DNA of 64,000 nt from Pseudomonas sp. JUb42 (GCF_024807945.1 NZ_JANUFD010000001.1:248001-312000), one strand, 5' to 3'; positions 17,150 to 26,193 are shown, counted from the first letter of the stretch. Program-made: numbers and translations. The notes: generated by a model not told the origin, from the sequence alone.

Positions 17150-17961
17150 GGCCGCGCTCCCTCGTACCAGGGGAAAGCCTTGCGCGTAAGCAGTTTCAGG
17201 CCCCAGTCCATCAGCCAGGCGAGCAGGGTGATCCACACCACGTAGGGCAGGATCACGTCCATCGCCAGATAACGCCGGACCAGGAAGATCCGGTAGCCCA
17301 GGCCATCGGTGGAAGCAATGGCTTCAGCCGCGATCAGGAACAGCCAGGCCGAACCCAATACCAGACGCAGAGCGATCAACAGGCGCGGCAGCAATTGCGG
17401 CAGCACCACCCGCAGGATCAGGGTCCAGGTCGAGGCGCCGAGGGTCTGTGCCTTGATCAGCAACTCCACCGGGATTTCCCGCGCGCGCTGTTCCAGGTCC
17501 CGGGCCAGTACCGGGGTGATACCGATGACAATCAGCATCACCTTCGATAGCTCGCCAAGACCAAAGACAATGAACAGGATCGGCAGAATCGCCAGTGGCG
17601 GCACCATGGACAGCACCGTCAGCAGCGGCGACAGAGGCGCGCCAAACAGCGGCAGCACCCCCGAGGCGATGCCTAGGCACAGGCCCAACAGCGCGCTGAT
17701 CCCCAGGCCAATCGCCAGGCGTTGCAGGCTGGACGCAGTGTCCGCCCACAACAGGTATTCGCCGGTGCGGGTGTCAGGCATCAGGGCCATGCGCTTGATC
17801 GAGTCGGTCATTTGCACGGCACTGGGCAGCAGCTTGTCGTTGGGGTTCTCCGTCAGCCGCGTGGCCGAGCCCATGAAATAGGCGAACAGCAACAGGGCGA
17901 ACGGCAGGATCACCAGAATCAAACGGCTGGCGCGATCCGGGCGGCGGTTTATCAAACGCAT
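17146..17961 (-). CDS. ABC transporter permease (guanidine import, predicted)
   Basis: A 271-residue inner-membrane permease of the SsuC/TauC/NrtB type, with about six hydrophobic segments. One lies at the N-terminus (LILVILPFALLLFAYFMG). The coupling helix is recognisable in the EAA-like AQTLGASTWTLILRVVLPQLLP. It lies 27 bases downstream of the binding-protein gene and overlaps the ATPase gene by 4 bases. Substrate specificity is inferred from the riboswitch. Confidence 0.9.
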   Translation of the reverse strand: MRLINRRPDRASRLILVILPFALLLFAYFMGSATRLTENPNDKLLPSAVQMTDSIKRMALMPDTRTGEYLLWADTASSLQRLAIGLGISALLGLCLGIASGVLPLFGAPLSPLLTVLSMVPPLAILPILFIVFGLGELSKVMLIVIGITPVLARDLEQRAREIPVELLIKAQTLGASTWTLILRVVLPQLLPRLLIALRLVLGSAWLFLIAAEAIASTDGLGYRIFLVRRYLAMDVILPYVVWITLLAWLMDWGLKLLTRKAFPWYEGARP

Positions 17962-17988
17962 GGCAAAGACCTTTGTCCGGGACGCGGT

Positions 17989-19056
17989 TTACAGCTTGCC
18001 GTCGGCGGCCATCTGCACGTAGCCAGGGTCGAAGTGCAGCTTGACGTTGGCCTTGTCGCCCTCGATCACACCCTTGGCGAAAGACATGCCGATGGCGCTG
18101 GAGTCCTTGGCACCCTGGCCGAGCAGGCCGTGTTCAAAGGAGAAGTCGGCGACCTTGCGCATGGTCTTCGGCAACTGCGCGCTGTTGGCGAACTCCAGGG
18201 CTTCTTTGGGCGTGGCGAACAGCTTGGTGGTGTCCAGTTGCGACTGGAAACCGGCCAGGTCAGTGCCGGAGGCCTTGGCCATATGCTCAAGCGCGAGCTT
18301 GCTCTCAGCCGACTTGGCGTTCATCAGCGCGACCACTTCGAACCAAGCGCCGGTCAGGGCTTTGCCCAGGGCCGGGTTGTCTTTCAGGGTTTCGCTGTTG
18401 ACCACCATCATGTCCATGATCTCGCCGGGGATCTTGCTCGAGTCGAACACTTCGGTCACGCCGGGCTTGGCCTTGATATCGGCGAGCATCGGGTTCCAGG
18501 TGGTCACGGCCTTGACGTCGTCGGTGTTGAAGGCGGCGGAGATGTCGGCGTCGGAGGTGTTGACCACTTTCAGGTCTTTCTCGGTGAGATCGACGCTGTC
18601 CAGGGCCCGGGCCAGCAGGTAGTGGGAAACCGACAGCTCGACCAGATTGACGTTCATGCCCTTCAAGTCGGCGACCTTCTTGCCGCTACCCTTGATGACG
18701 ATGCCGTCGTTACCGTTGGAGAAATCGCTGACCACCAGGGCGGTACTGTCCACGCCGCCTGCGGCAGGGATAGTCAGGGCGTCCATGTTGGTCATGGTGC
18801 AGCCATCGAACTGGCCGGCGGTGTACTGGTTGATCGACTCGACGTAGTCGTTGAGCTGGGTGACTTTGATGGTGATGCCGTACTTCTTCGCCCACTTATC
18901 GACGATTCCCTGGCTGCCTGCGTATTCCCAAGGCATCCAGCCGGCGTAGATGGTCCAGCAGACATTGAAGTCTTTCTTGGCGGCAGCATTGGCGCCCAGG
19001 CAGACAGCGGCGAAAACGCCGGCGGTGATGAGGCTGAACAGACGGGACTTTTGCAT
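17989..19056 (-). CDS. ABC transporter periplasmic substrate-binding protein (guanidine, predicted)
   Basis: A 355-residue SsuA/TauA-like binding protein. A cleavable signal peptide, MQKSRLFSLITAG...GANAAA, covers about residues 1-25. The mature part begins with KDFNVCWTIYAGWMPWEYA, a region that lines the ligand pocket in this family. The start at 19056 follows the strong ribosome binding site CTGGAGGT; the frame stays open further upstream but without support. It is the first gene after the guanidine-I riboswitch, so its translation or transcription is the likely point of control for the whole cluster. Confidence 0.92.
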   Translation of the reverse strand: MQKSRLFSLITAGVFAAVCLGANAAAKKDFNVCWTIYAGWMPWEYAGSQGIVDKWAKKYGITIKVTQLNDYVESINQYTAGQFDGCTMTNMDALTIPAAGGVDSTALVVSDFSNGNDGIVIKGSGKKVADLKGMNVNLVELSVSHYLLARALDSVDLTEKDLKVVNTSDADISAAFNTDDVKAVTTWNPMLADIKAKPGVTEVFDSSKIPGEIMDMMVVNSETLKDNPALGKALTGAWFEVVALMNAKSAESKLALEHMAKASGTDLAGFQSQLDTTKLFATPKEALEFANSAQLPKTMRKVADFSFEHGLLGQGAKDSSAIGMSFAKGVIEGDKANVKLHFDPGYVQMAADGKL

Positions 19057-19109
19057 TGAAGTACCTCCAGTAGTAAAAGGGGCGGCCAGGAGCAACGCGA
19101 CACCACAGG

Positions 19110-19212
19110 TGTCCTGTCTCCCGGGCTTTTATCCCGCCGTGTAACCTCTACTGGAGGTCGCCAACTCTCGGACCAGCCACTCGCTGTGTAAGCGAGCCGG
19201 AACCCTAGTCAG
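19110..19212 (-). promoter_or_regulatory. Guanidine-I (ykkC) riboswitch
   Basis: On the minus strand the RNA reads CTAGGGTTCCG, a helix CTCGC-ttacaca-GCGAG, then CTGGTCCGAGAG, ending ACACGGCGGGATAAAAGCCC followed by GGGAGA. These are the conserved blocks of the guanidine-I aptamer. It lies 54 bases upstream of the binding-protein start and should switch the ABC-UAAP-carboxylase-allophanate hydrolase operon on when guanidine binds. A short hairpin, ACAGG-aca-CCTGT, immediately follows the aptamer and may be part of the expression platform. Confidence 0.95.
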
Positions 19213-19265
19213 CTATTGCAAATTGTGGTGCCGCGAAGCGTGTTGACTCCTGCACACCAAGGGCT

Positions 19266-19283
19266 AAGCGAGAGTTGTGCCAA
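19266..19283 (-). promoter_or_regulatory. Sigma54-like (-24/-12) promoter candidate for the guanidine operon
   Basis: The minus strand reads TTGGCACAACTCTCGCTT. It has the -24 GG and -12 GC dinucleotides at the required 10-base spacing, and differs from YTGGCAC-N5-TTGCW at one conserved base. Transcription would start near 19256, about 44 bases before the riboswitch. No matching NtrC site was identified with confidence. Confidence 0.5.
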
Positions 19284-19357
19284 GTCGCCGCAAGCACCGG
19301 TTTCCGGGCCTCACCGGGATGGGAAGAATAAAAAAAGGGCGATGATTGCGTTGAATT

Positions 19358-19373
19358 GGTGCGCGCGCGCACC
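19358..19373. repeat. 16-bp perfect alternating purine-pyrimidine palindrome
   Basis: GGTGCGCGCGCGCACC is self-complementary over 16 bases and lies in the 307-base gap between the guanidine operon promoter region and the Gly/Tyr-rich lipoprotein gene. It could be an operator or may simply be a hairpin. It does not fit the NtrC half-site order. Confidence 0.5.
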
Positions 19374-19519
19374 GTTGCAGGTCGTCGGAATTATTAAATT
19401 TTGTTTTAGGTGAGTGGCACTTGATGGCAGTTAGCCGGTCTTATTTCATGTCCGCCAGATTATGGCGAACGCCCGCCAGCGTCGCTGGTGTGTGCTCTAT
19501 CGCGGTCCAGGAGGCCGCC

Positions 19520-19996
19520 ATGTATCGACGACCCTTGCTTATTGCCTTGTTGGCTTCGTCTCTGGCCGGTTGCTACTCAGACGGCTACTACTCATCACCC
19601 AGCTACTCACAACCGGTTTACGGCGGTGCGGTCTACGACGGCGGCTATTACAGCCCGTATCGGGAGGAACGCATCTACGTAGAACCTTCGCGTCGTTACT
19701 ACTCGCCGGGACCGCGTTATTACCAGGCTCCTCCTCCGCCGCGTTATTACCAGCCACGCCCTGATCGCGGATGGAATGGCGGTGGCAGTGGTGGAGGCGG
19801 TGGCAACTGGGGCGGTGGTGGCGGAGGCGGTGGACATTTCCAGGGCAACCCTGGCCGTCCGCCAGCACCTCCACCGCCGCAATATCGTCCATCGCCCACT
19901 CGCGATGACAACTACAGCGGTCGCGGGCATGAGTCCGATGGGCCCGGGCATCAGGGGCGCGGGGGACATGGTGGGCCGGGGGGCGGGAATCGCTGA
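19520..19996 (+). CDS. Gly/Tyr/Pro-rich predicted lipoprotein
   Basis: A 158-residue protein starting at 19520 after AGGAGG. The signal peptide MYRRPLLIALLASSLAGC ends in a lipobox (LAGC), so it should be lipid-anchored in the envelope. The rest is low complexity: Tyr/Ser-rich (GYYSPYREER), then Pro/Tyr-rich (QAPPPPRYYQP), then long glycine runs. No catalytic domain is visible. It is likely disordered, and comparable small lipoproteins are common in Pseudomonas. An independent terminator follows at 20021. Confidence 0.75.
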   Translation: MYRRPLLIALLASSLAGCYSDGYYSSPSYSQPVYGGAVYDGGYYSPYREERIYVEPSRRYYSPGPRYYQAPPPPRYYQPRPDRGWNGGGSGGGGGNWGGGGGGGGHFQGNPGRPPAPPPPQYRPSPTRDDNYSGRGHESDGPGHQGRGGHGGPGGGNR

Positions 19997-20020
19997 GGCC
20001 CATTGCCAGCCGGATCAATT

Positions 20021-20052
20021 GAGCTGAGTGTCTTCGGACCTCAGCTCTTTTT
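20021..20052 (+). terminator. Rho-independent terminator
   Basis: GAGCTGAG (20021-20028) pairs with CTCAGCTC (20040-20047) and is followed by TTTTT. It ends the lipoprotein transcript and lies between convergent genes. Confidence 0.8.
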
Positions 20053-20055
20053 GTT

Positions 20056-21168
20056 TCAGTACTCGGTCAAATCCGCCAACGGATGCCGTCCTTCCCACGC
20101 CTTGCTGAAATGCGCATCGATCACCGCCTGTGGCACGCTGCCGACCTCCGGCCAGTGCCAGTGGGGTTTGTGATCCTTGTCGATCAGGCGCGCGCGTACG
20201 CCTTCGGCGAATTCGGGGTGGCGGCAGCAGTTGAGGCTCATGGCGTATTCCATCTGCAGCACTTCAGCCAGGGATTTGTTGCGGGCCCGGGCGATCTGTT
20301 CCCAAACCAGATGAGCCGTCAGCGGGCAGCCGTCGAACAGGGTTTTACCCGCCTTGACCAGCAGCGGGTCGTCGCTGTGTTGCAGCAGGCTGATGGCATT
20401 CCAGGCGCCGAGCAGGTTGCCCACGTCCAGGCAAGCATCCAGACGCTCACGACGAGGCAGCCATTGCGCGGCGGGCAGGTGGCCGATGGCTTCCTGTTGC
20501 AGGGCCTTGAGCAGGCTGTTGAGCTGAATGTCGGTCTGCTCCTGCCAGTTCAGTTGTTGCAGGCCGTCGATCAGCGCGTCCTGTTGCTCGTCGAGCATAA
20601 AACGGTCGGCCAGGCCCAGGTCGAGGGCGTCCTTGGCGTTGATCAGGGCGCCGGTCAGGCCGAGGAACAGGCCCAGTTTGCCGGGCAGACGCGAGAGGAA
20701 CCAGCTGGCGCCGACATCCGGATACAGGCCGATACTGATTTCCGGCATGCCCAGGCGGCTGCTCGGAGTGACGATACGTACATTGGCGCCCTGCAGCAGG
20801 CCCATGCCGCCGCCCAGAACATAGCCGTGACCCCAGCAGAACAGCGGCTTGGGGTAGGTGTGCAGGCTGTAGTCCAGACGGTATTCTGCTGCGAAAAAAT
20901 GCGCCGCCAAAGGTGGGACTTCGCCGGGATGAGTACGACCGGCCTGGATCACGCTGCGCACATCGCCGCCGGCGCAGAAGGCCTTGGTGCCGTTGCCGCG
21001 CAGGAGCACGCAGACGATTTGCGGATCGCTGGCCCAGTGGTCCAGGCGTTCCTGAAGGGTGATCAGCATGGGTAGGGACAGGGCATTGAGCGATTGCTCG
21101 GCGTCCAGGGTGGCGATGCCGATGCGGGCATCGTCCTGAGTGGGTATTTCCTCGAATTGCAGATTCAT
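20056..21168 (-). CDS. Enoyl-CoA hydratase/isomerase family (3-hydroxyisobutyryl-CoA hydrolase-like)
   Basis: A 370-residue crotonase-fold protein, of the length and domain style of 3-hydroxyisobutyryl-CoA hydrolases (ECH_2). CoA and oxyanion-hole segments are GTKAFCAGGDVRSV and GHGYVLGGGMGLL, with the later PEISIGLYPDVGASWFL typical of the hydrolase branch. That enzyme acts in valine breakdown. The start at 21168 has GAGGT upstream, although the frame is open to 21264. No valine pathway genes are adjacent, so a generic enoyl-CoA hydratase role stays possible. Confidence 0.8.
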   Translation of the reverse strand: MNLQFEEIPTQDDARIGIATLDAEQSLNALSLPMLITLQERLDHWASDPQIVCVLLRGNGTKAFCAGGDVRSVIQAGRTHPGEVPPLAAHFFAAEYRLDYSLHTYPKPLFCWGHGYVLGGGMGLLQGANVRIVTPSSRLGMPEISIGLYPDVGASWFLSRLPGKLGLFLGLTGALINAKDALDLGLADRFMLDEQQDALIDGLQQLNWQEQTDIQLNSLLKALQQEAIGHLPAAQWLPRRERLDACLDVGNLLGAWNAISLLQHSDDPLLVKAGKTLFDGCPLTAHLVWEQIARARNKSLAEVLQMEYAMSLNCCRHPEFAEGVRARLIDKDHKPHWHWPEVGSVPQAVIDAHFSKAWEGRHPLADLTEY

Positions 21169-21312
21169 CGTGACCTCATCGAAACGATACAGATAGCCGA
21201 AAGCGAACGGGCTATTTGCATCTGAGTGTAGGAAATGACTGCTTTGTTGCCGGGCATTTGACATTGGCGTCTGTGTTTTCTAGGGTGCGCCCATTGTTTC
21301 AGGGATGCCACC

Positions 21313-22005
21313 ATGACCAGCGACGACCGTATCAAACTCGAACCCAGCTGGAAGCACGCACTGCGTGAGGAGTTCGACAAACCTTATATGGCTGAGTTGC
21401 GCGAGTTTCTGCGCCAGGAGCACGCTGCGGGCAAGGAAATCTATCCGCCGGGGCCGCTGATTTTCAACGCGCTTAATTCCACGCCGCTGGATCAGGTCAA
21501 GGTGGTGATCCTCGGTCAGGACCCGTATCACGGCCCAGGCCAGGCTCACGGCCTGTGCTTCTCGGTGCAGCCGGGGGTGCCTGCGCCGCCTTCGCTGGTC
21601 AATATCTATAAAGAGCTTAAGCGCGACCTGAATATCGACATCCCCAGTCACGGCCACCTGCAATCCTGGGCCGATCAGGGCGTATTGATGCTCAACACAA
21701 CGCTGACTGTCGAGCGCGCCAATGCCGCGTCCCATGCCGGTCGCGGTTGGCAGCATTTCACTGACAAAGTGATAGAGGTCGTCAGCGCCCACCAGCCGCA
21801 CCTGGTATTCCTGCTCTGGGGCGCCCATGCCCAGGGCAAGCGCAAGCTGGTTGACCCTACCAAGCATCTGGTCTTGACGTCGGTGCACCCGTCACCGCTG
21901 TCGGCCTATAAGGGCTTCCTCGGTTGCGGGCATTTCAGCCGGGCCAACACCTATCTGGAACAGAACGGCATGACGCCGATTGACTGGCGCTTGCCGCCGG
22001 TCTGA
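21313..22005 (+). CDS. ung: Uracil-DNA glycosylase
   Basis: A 230-residue family-1 UDG, which removes uracil from DNA to begin base excision repair. The water-activating motif [18 protein letters not shown] and the DNA-binding [13 protein letters not shown] are both intact, as is LMLNTTLTV. It is divergent from the acyl-CoA hydrolase gene and ends 4 bases before the convergent AbrB-like permease gene. Confidence 0.97.
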   Translation: MTSDDRIKLEPSWKHALREEFDKPYMAELREFLRQEHAAGKEIYPPGPLIFNALNSTPLDQVKVVILGQDPYHGPGQAHGLCFSVQPGVPAPPSLVNIYKELKRDLNIDIPSHGHLQSWADQGVLMLNTTLTVERANAASHAGRGWQHFTDKVIEVVSAHQPHLVFLLWGAHAQGKRKLVDPTKHLVLTSVHPSPLSAYKGFLGCGHFSRANTYLEQNGMTPIDWRLPPV

Positions 22006-22009
22006 GTCA

Positions 22010-23041
22010 TCAGCCAGGTTCGCGATCCCAGTAGCGGAACAGCGGTTCGGCGAGAAACAGTACGAACAGCAGACGCATCACCTGCATCGCCGTCACCAGT
22101 GGCACCGACAGTTGCAGCACCTCCGCGGTCAGGCTCATCTCGGCAATACCACCGGGCATCATGCCCAGGGTCAGTGAGCGCAGGTCCAGATGGGTCATGG
22201 CGCTCAACGCCAGGGCGGCGAGGGCGGCGATAAGCATGGTCAGGGCGGTGCCCAGCAGGGTGCGCGCCATGAACGACGGCGCACGGCGGAAGAACGAGCG
22301 GTTGAAGTGGCAGCCCAGGCCGCTGCCGATCAGCCACTGACCAATCTGGCTGCCGCCCGGTGGCAGAGCAATGTGCAGGTTCCAGGCAATACTGATTGCG
22401 GCACTGAGCAACAGCGGGCCGAACAGCCAGGGGTTGGGTTGTTTCAGGCGTTGCCAGCCCCAGGCCAGCAGGGCGCCTGCCGGGAATAGCAGCACCAGCC
22501 AGGTCCAGTCCACCGTGCCCGTTTGCGGGTTCGGTGCGCCATTGCCCAGCAGGTATTTGAAGATGGCCGGCACGCACAAGACCACGGCCAGTACCCTCAG
22601 GCTCTGGGCCGCCGCGACGCTGCTCAGTTGTGCGCCGTTGCGTGCGCCGAGGTTGACCATCTCCCCCGAACCACCTGGCATGCTGGAAAAGAACGCCGTG
22701 GCGCGGTCCTCACCGGTGCGGCGCATCAACCATACGCCGACCACGCTGGAAACGCTGGTCACCAGCGCGCCAAAGAAAATCAGGCCGAAGTGAGCCAGCA
22801 CCTGCTCCATCACCACAGGGGTGAAGTGCAGGCCGATACCGATGCCGACAATCCACTGCCCGCATTTGCGACCGCCGGGAATTTCCGCCAGTTGCCAGGG
22901 CGTCAGACAGCGCACAAGGATGATCGCCAGTAACGAGCCGATCATCCAGGGCAGTGGCCAGCCGACCTGGCTGGCGAGATAACCGCCCGCCAGGCCGACC
23001 AGAGGGGTGGCCAGCCAAAGCTTGAGTGGCCTGTCAGACAT
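22010..23041 (-). CDS. AbrB-family membrane protein (duplicated AbrB domains)
   Basis: A 343-residue, highly hydrophobic protein with about ten transmembrane segments. Two similar halves carry the tell-tale turns FFSSMPGGSGEMVNLG and LTLGMMPGGIAEMSLT, typical of the AbrB duplication family once called putative ammonia monooxygenase. It overlaps the tctA gene by 8 bases, so it is the last gene of the tct operon. It probably moves a substrate related to that of the Tct system. The substrate is unknown. Confidence 0.85.
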   Translation of the reverse strand: MSDRPLKLWLATPLVGLAGGYLASQVGWPLPWMIGSLLAIILVRCLTPWQLAEIPGGRKCGQWIVGIGIGLHFTPVVMEQVLAHFGLIFFGALVTSVSSVVGVWLMRRTGEDRATAFFSSMPGGSGEMVNLGARNGAQLSSVAAAQSLRVLAVVLCVPAIFKYLLGNGAPNPQTGTVDWTWLVLLFPAGALLAWGWQRLKQPNPWLFGPLLLSAAISIAWNLHIALPPGGSQIGQWLIGSGLGCHFNRSFFRRAPSFMARTLLGTALTMLIAALAALALSAMTHLDLRSLTLGMMPGGIAEMSLTAEVLQLSVPLVTAMQVMRLLFVLFLAEPLFRYWDREPG

Positions 23042-24551
23042 TATTCAACGCATCGTCTGCCTTTACCGAACGCCTACGCCAGATACGTATTACTGGCATC
23101 AACAGCATGATGGCCGTCAGTACCCAGACACTCAGGGTGATCGGGCTGGACCAGAGAATTTCCAGCGCACCGTTGGAGATCGACAGCGCGCGACGCAGAT
23201 TCTGCTCCATCAGGCCGCCAAGGATAAAGCCCAGCAAGATCGGCGACAGCGGGAAGTCCAGCTTGCGCAGGATGTAACCGAAGATGCCGATGCCAACCAT
23301 CATGAACAGGTCGAACGTGGTGGCGTGCACGGCGTAGACACCGATCCCGGTGATGATCGCGATGACTGGCACCAGTGCCCAGTTCGGCACGGCGAGGATG
23401 CGGGTGAAGACGCGGATCATCGGGATGTTGAGGATCACCAGCATAACGTTGGCGATGAACAACGAGGCGATCAGGCCCCAGACGATGTCTGGCTGTTGCT
23501 GGAACAGCATCGGGCCGGGGGTGATGTTGTACAGCGACAGGGCGCCGATCATCACAGCGGTGGTGCCGGAACCCGGAACACCCAGGGTCAGCATCGGCAC
23601 CAGAGCACCACAGGCTGCGCCGCCGATGGCGGTTTCCGGCGCAGCCAGACCGCGCATGTCGCCCTGGCCGAATTTGCCGGATTTACCCGCAAGGCGTTTC
23701 TCTGTCATGTAGGCCACGGCACTGGCCAGGGTTGCACCGGCACCCGGCAATACGCCCATGATGAAGCCGAGCAAGCCGCAGCGCAGGTTGACCACGAATA
23801 CCGAAGACGCTTCCTTGATGTTGAACATCATGCGCCCGGTGGCCTTGACCGCTTCCTGGCCGTGGTGGGTTTTCTCCAGCAACAGCAGGATTTCGCTGAT
23901 GGAGAACAGGCCCAGTACCAGTACGACGAATTGAATGCCGTCGGCCAAGTGCACGCTGTCGCCGGTGAAACGATAGACGCCGCTGTTGGCGTCGATGCCG
24001 ATACTCGACAGAAACAGGCCGATCAACGCCGCAATGAAGGTCTTCAGCGGACGGTTACCGGCCATGCCGCCAAGACAGACAATGGCGAACACCATCAAGA
24101 CGAAATATTCCGCCGGGCCGAAGGCAATCGCCCATTTCGCCAGCAGCGGCGCGAACAGGACCATGCCGCACGTGGCGATGAGCGCGCCAATGAACGAACT
24201 CCAGGCCGATAGCGACAGGGCCACGCCTGCCAGCCCCTGACGGGCCATTGGGTAGCCATCAAGGGTGGTCATGACTGTCGAAGCTTCGCCGGGAATGTTC
24301 AGCAGAATCGAGCTGATCCGCCCGCCGTATTCGCAGCCCAGGTAGACCGCCGACAGCAGGATCAGCGCCGACTCTGGTGGCAGGCCCAGGGCGAAGGCGA
24401 TGGGGATCAGCAGGGCCACGCCGTTGATCGGGCCAAGGCCCGGCAACAGGCCGACGACGGTGCCGATCAGTGTGCCGCACAGTGCGGTGATGAGGTTGTA
24501 AGGGGTCAGCGCAACGCCGAAGCCTTGGCCGAGATAACCAAAAGTATCCAC
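23034..24551 (-). CDS. tctA: Tripartite tricarboxylate transporter, large permease TctA
   Basis: A 505-residue membrane protein with about eleven hydrophobic segments. It carries the family signature stretches GTVVGLLPGLGPINGVALLIP and LGCEYGGRISSILLNIPGE near the N-terminus, and LTLGVPGSGTTAVMIGAL in the middle. It forms the transport channel with TctB and takes substrate from the TctC binding protein, using the ion gradient. It follows tctB by one base. The specificity (citrate, tricarballylate or another carboxylate) cannot be read. Confidence 0.93.
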   Translation of the reverse strand: MDTFGYLGQGFGVALTPYNLITALCGTLIGTVVGLLPGLGPINGVALLIPIAFALGLPPESALILLSAVYLGCEYGGRISSILLNIPGEASTVMTTLDGYPMARQGLAGVALSLSAWSSFIGALIATCGMVLFAPLLAKWAIAFGPAEYFVLMVFAIVCLGGMAGNRPLKTFIAALIGLFLSSIGIDANSGVYRFTGDSVHLADGIQFVVLVLGLFSISEILLLLEKTHHGQEAVKATGRMMFNIKEASSVFVVNLRCGLLGFIMGVLPGAGATLASAVAYMTEKRLAGKSGKFGQGDMRGLAAPETAIGGAACGALVPMLTLGVPGSGTTAVMIGALSLYNITPGPMLFQQQPDIVWGLIASLFIANVMLVILNIPMIRVFTRILAVPNWALVPVIAIITGIGVYAVHATTFDLFMMVGIGIFGYILRKLDFPLSPILLGFILGGLMEQNLRRALSISNGALEILWSSPITLSVWVLTAIMLLMPVIRIWRRRSVKADDALNNV

Positions 24552-24552
24552 A

Positions 24553-25011
24553 TTAATTCTCCAGGAATTCGAGCAGGCCCAAGGGCAATGGAACGTCCAT
24601 GGCTTTGTCGAACAACAGGTACAGGCCGATGCTCATCAGGATGACGACCACGGTGCTCGCCAGCCATTTGCCGCCATACAGACGGGCCATCGGGATGCCG
24701 ATCAGGATGCTGCTGAGAATGAAGCCCAGGGGTTCGAACAGGCCGGCGAAAACCAGCAGCAGGACGACGCAGACGCTGATTTTGATCAGGGTCTCGCGGT
24801 CCAGTGCCGGTTCGTCTTCGCTGTGGACGATGGGCGTCGGGCGAATCAGCTGGTACAGCAGCGCCAGGCCCATCAACCCCAGCATCAGCAAGGGGAAGGC
24901 CCGCGGGCCGACGGGTTCGTAGGAAAACGACGCTTTGTAGGGCCAGGCCATGACGGCCAGGGCGATGCACACCAGCAGCAGGGCGCCGGTGAAGATTCTT
25001 TGCAGGACCAT
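24553..25011 (-). CDS. tctB: Tripartite tricarboxylate transporter, small permease TctB
   Basis: A 152-residue protein with four hydrophobic segments, including the signature-like GPRAFPLLMLGLMGLALLYQ and FEPLGFILSSILIGIPMARLYG. It pairs with TctA. It is separated from tctC by 150 bases containing a BIME, which may lower its expression relative to the binding protein. Confidence 0.9.
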   Translation of the reverse strand: MVLQRIFTGALLLVCIALAVMAWPYKASFSYEPVGPRAFPLLMLGLMGLALLYQLIRPTPIVHSEDEPALDRETLIKISVCVVLLLVFAGLFEPLGFILSSILIGIPMARLYGGKWLASTVVVILMSIGLYLLFDKAMDVPLPLGLLEFLEN

Positions 25012-25059
25012 GGAAACTCCTGAGCTAAAAAATCAGCCCATGATTTGGGATGAGATTTT

Positions 25060-25150
25060 TGTGGGAGCGAATTCATTCGCGAAAGCGGTATTCAAACAAT
25101 GAAGATGCATTGAATGTTCCGGCCTATTCGCGAATGAATTTGCTTCCACA
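25060..25150. repeat. BIME (REP pair) between tctC and tctB
   Basis: Inverted REP arms TGTGGGAGCGAATTC... at 25060-25083 and ...GAATTTGCTTCCACA at 25126-25150, separated by about 42 bases. The second arm carries two mismatches to the first. Position within an operon, after the gene for the abundant binding protein, fits a role in differential mRNA stability. Confidence 0.9.
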
Positions 25151-25161
25151 GAGATCAGTGC

Positions 25162-26193
25162 TTACTGAATCAGGCCAAATTCCTTGGCCAGGCTCTTGTA
25201 CTGGGCGACCTGTTTCTTGACGTAGGTGTCCAGTTCCTGGCCGGTCATGGCGAAGGGGAACAGCTCACGCTGGTCGCGCAGCTTGGCGAAGTCTTCCGAG
25301 GCGAGGAGTTTGTCGAACGAAGCCTTCCACCAGTCGTACTCTTCGTCGGTCACTTTCGGGCCGAGGTAGAAGCCGCGAACCACAGGCCATACGATGTCGT
25401 AGCCCTGTTCCTTGGCGGTAGGAATGTTCTTCATTTCAGGTTCTTCCAGGCGCTTCTCGGAGAACACCGCGAGCAGACGCATGTCACCGCTGAGAATGTG
25501 CGGCATGGAGTCGGAAATGTCGGTGCTGCCAACCTGGATGTGACCACCGAGCAGGGCGGTGACGATCTCGCCGCCGCCTTCGAGGGCGACGTAGCGCAGG
25601 TCACGCGGGTTGATCCCGGCGGCCTTGGCGATCAGGGCGGTCTGCATCCAGTCCTGGCTGCCGACGGTGCCACCGGAGCCGATCACGACTTTACTCGGAT
25701 CGGCTTTCAGGGCCTTGACCAGATCGTCGAGGTTTTTGTACGGCGAGTCGCTTTTCACGGCGATGGCGCCATAGCTGGTGCCGACGGCGGCCAGCCAGCG
25801 CACGGCGTTTTCATCGAAACGACCGAACTTGCCCTGGGCCAGATTGAGCAGCGAACCGCTGGACCATGCGATCAGCGTGCCAGCATCGGCCGGGCGCTGG
25901 GCGACCACGGCGTTGTAGGCTACTGCGCCGACGCCGCCGGGCATGTAGGTCACGCGCATGGGTTTGGTCAGGATTTTCTCGTTGACCAGTGCGCTTTGGG
26001 CCAGCTTGCAGGTCAGGTCGAAGCCACCACCCGGCGCTGCCGGGGCGATGCATTCAGGCCGCTTGGGTTCGGCGGCGGACAGTTGGGAAGCGAACAGCAC
26101 GCAGCCGACGGCCAGAGTGGCGGACTGAATGAGGCGGGTAAGGCTTGAGGTAGACACGGATGAACGGGGGCGAGAGTGCAGGATCTGCATCAT
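25162..26193 (-). CDS. tctC: Tripartite tricarboxylate transporter substrate-binding protein TctC
   Basis: A 343-residue periplasmic protein starting MMQILHSRPRSS, with a hydrophobic signal segment (SATLAVGCVLFASQLSAAEP) ending near residue 42. The mature protein has ECIAPAAPGGGFDLTCKL, the ligand-loop region of the Bug/TctC family, and VIGSGGTVGSQDWMQTAL. The start is set by GGAG just upstream. An AACAATAA motif beside that site may bind Hfq/Crc. It is divergent from the tctDE-like regulators, a standard arrangement. Confidence 0.92.
   Translation of the reverse strand: MMQILHSRPRSSVSTSSLTRLIQSATLAVGCVLFASQLSAAEPKRPECIAPAAPGGGFDLTCKLAQSALVNEKILTKPMRVTYMPGGVGAVAYNAVVAQRPADAGTLIAWSSGSLLNLAQGKFGRFDENAVRWLAAVGTSYGAIAVKSDSPYKNLDDLVKALKADPSKVVIGSGGTVGSQDWMQTALIAKAAGINPRDLRYVALEGGGEIVTALLGGHIQVGSTDISDSMPHILSGDMRLLAVFSEKRLEEPEMKNIPTAKEQGYDIVWPVVRGFYLGPKVTDEEYDWWKASFDKLLASEDFAKLRDQRELFPFAMTGQELDTYVKKQVAQYKSLAKEFGLIQ

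Noticed and set aside
19415..19432. TGGCAC on the plus strand as a sigma54 promoter for the lipoprotein gene
   Set aside because: The GG to GC spacing is nine bases rather than ten.
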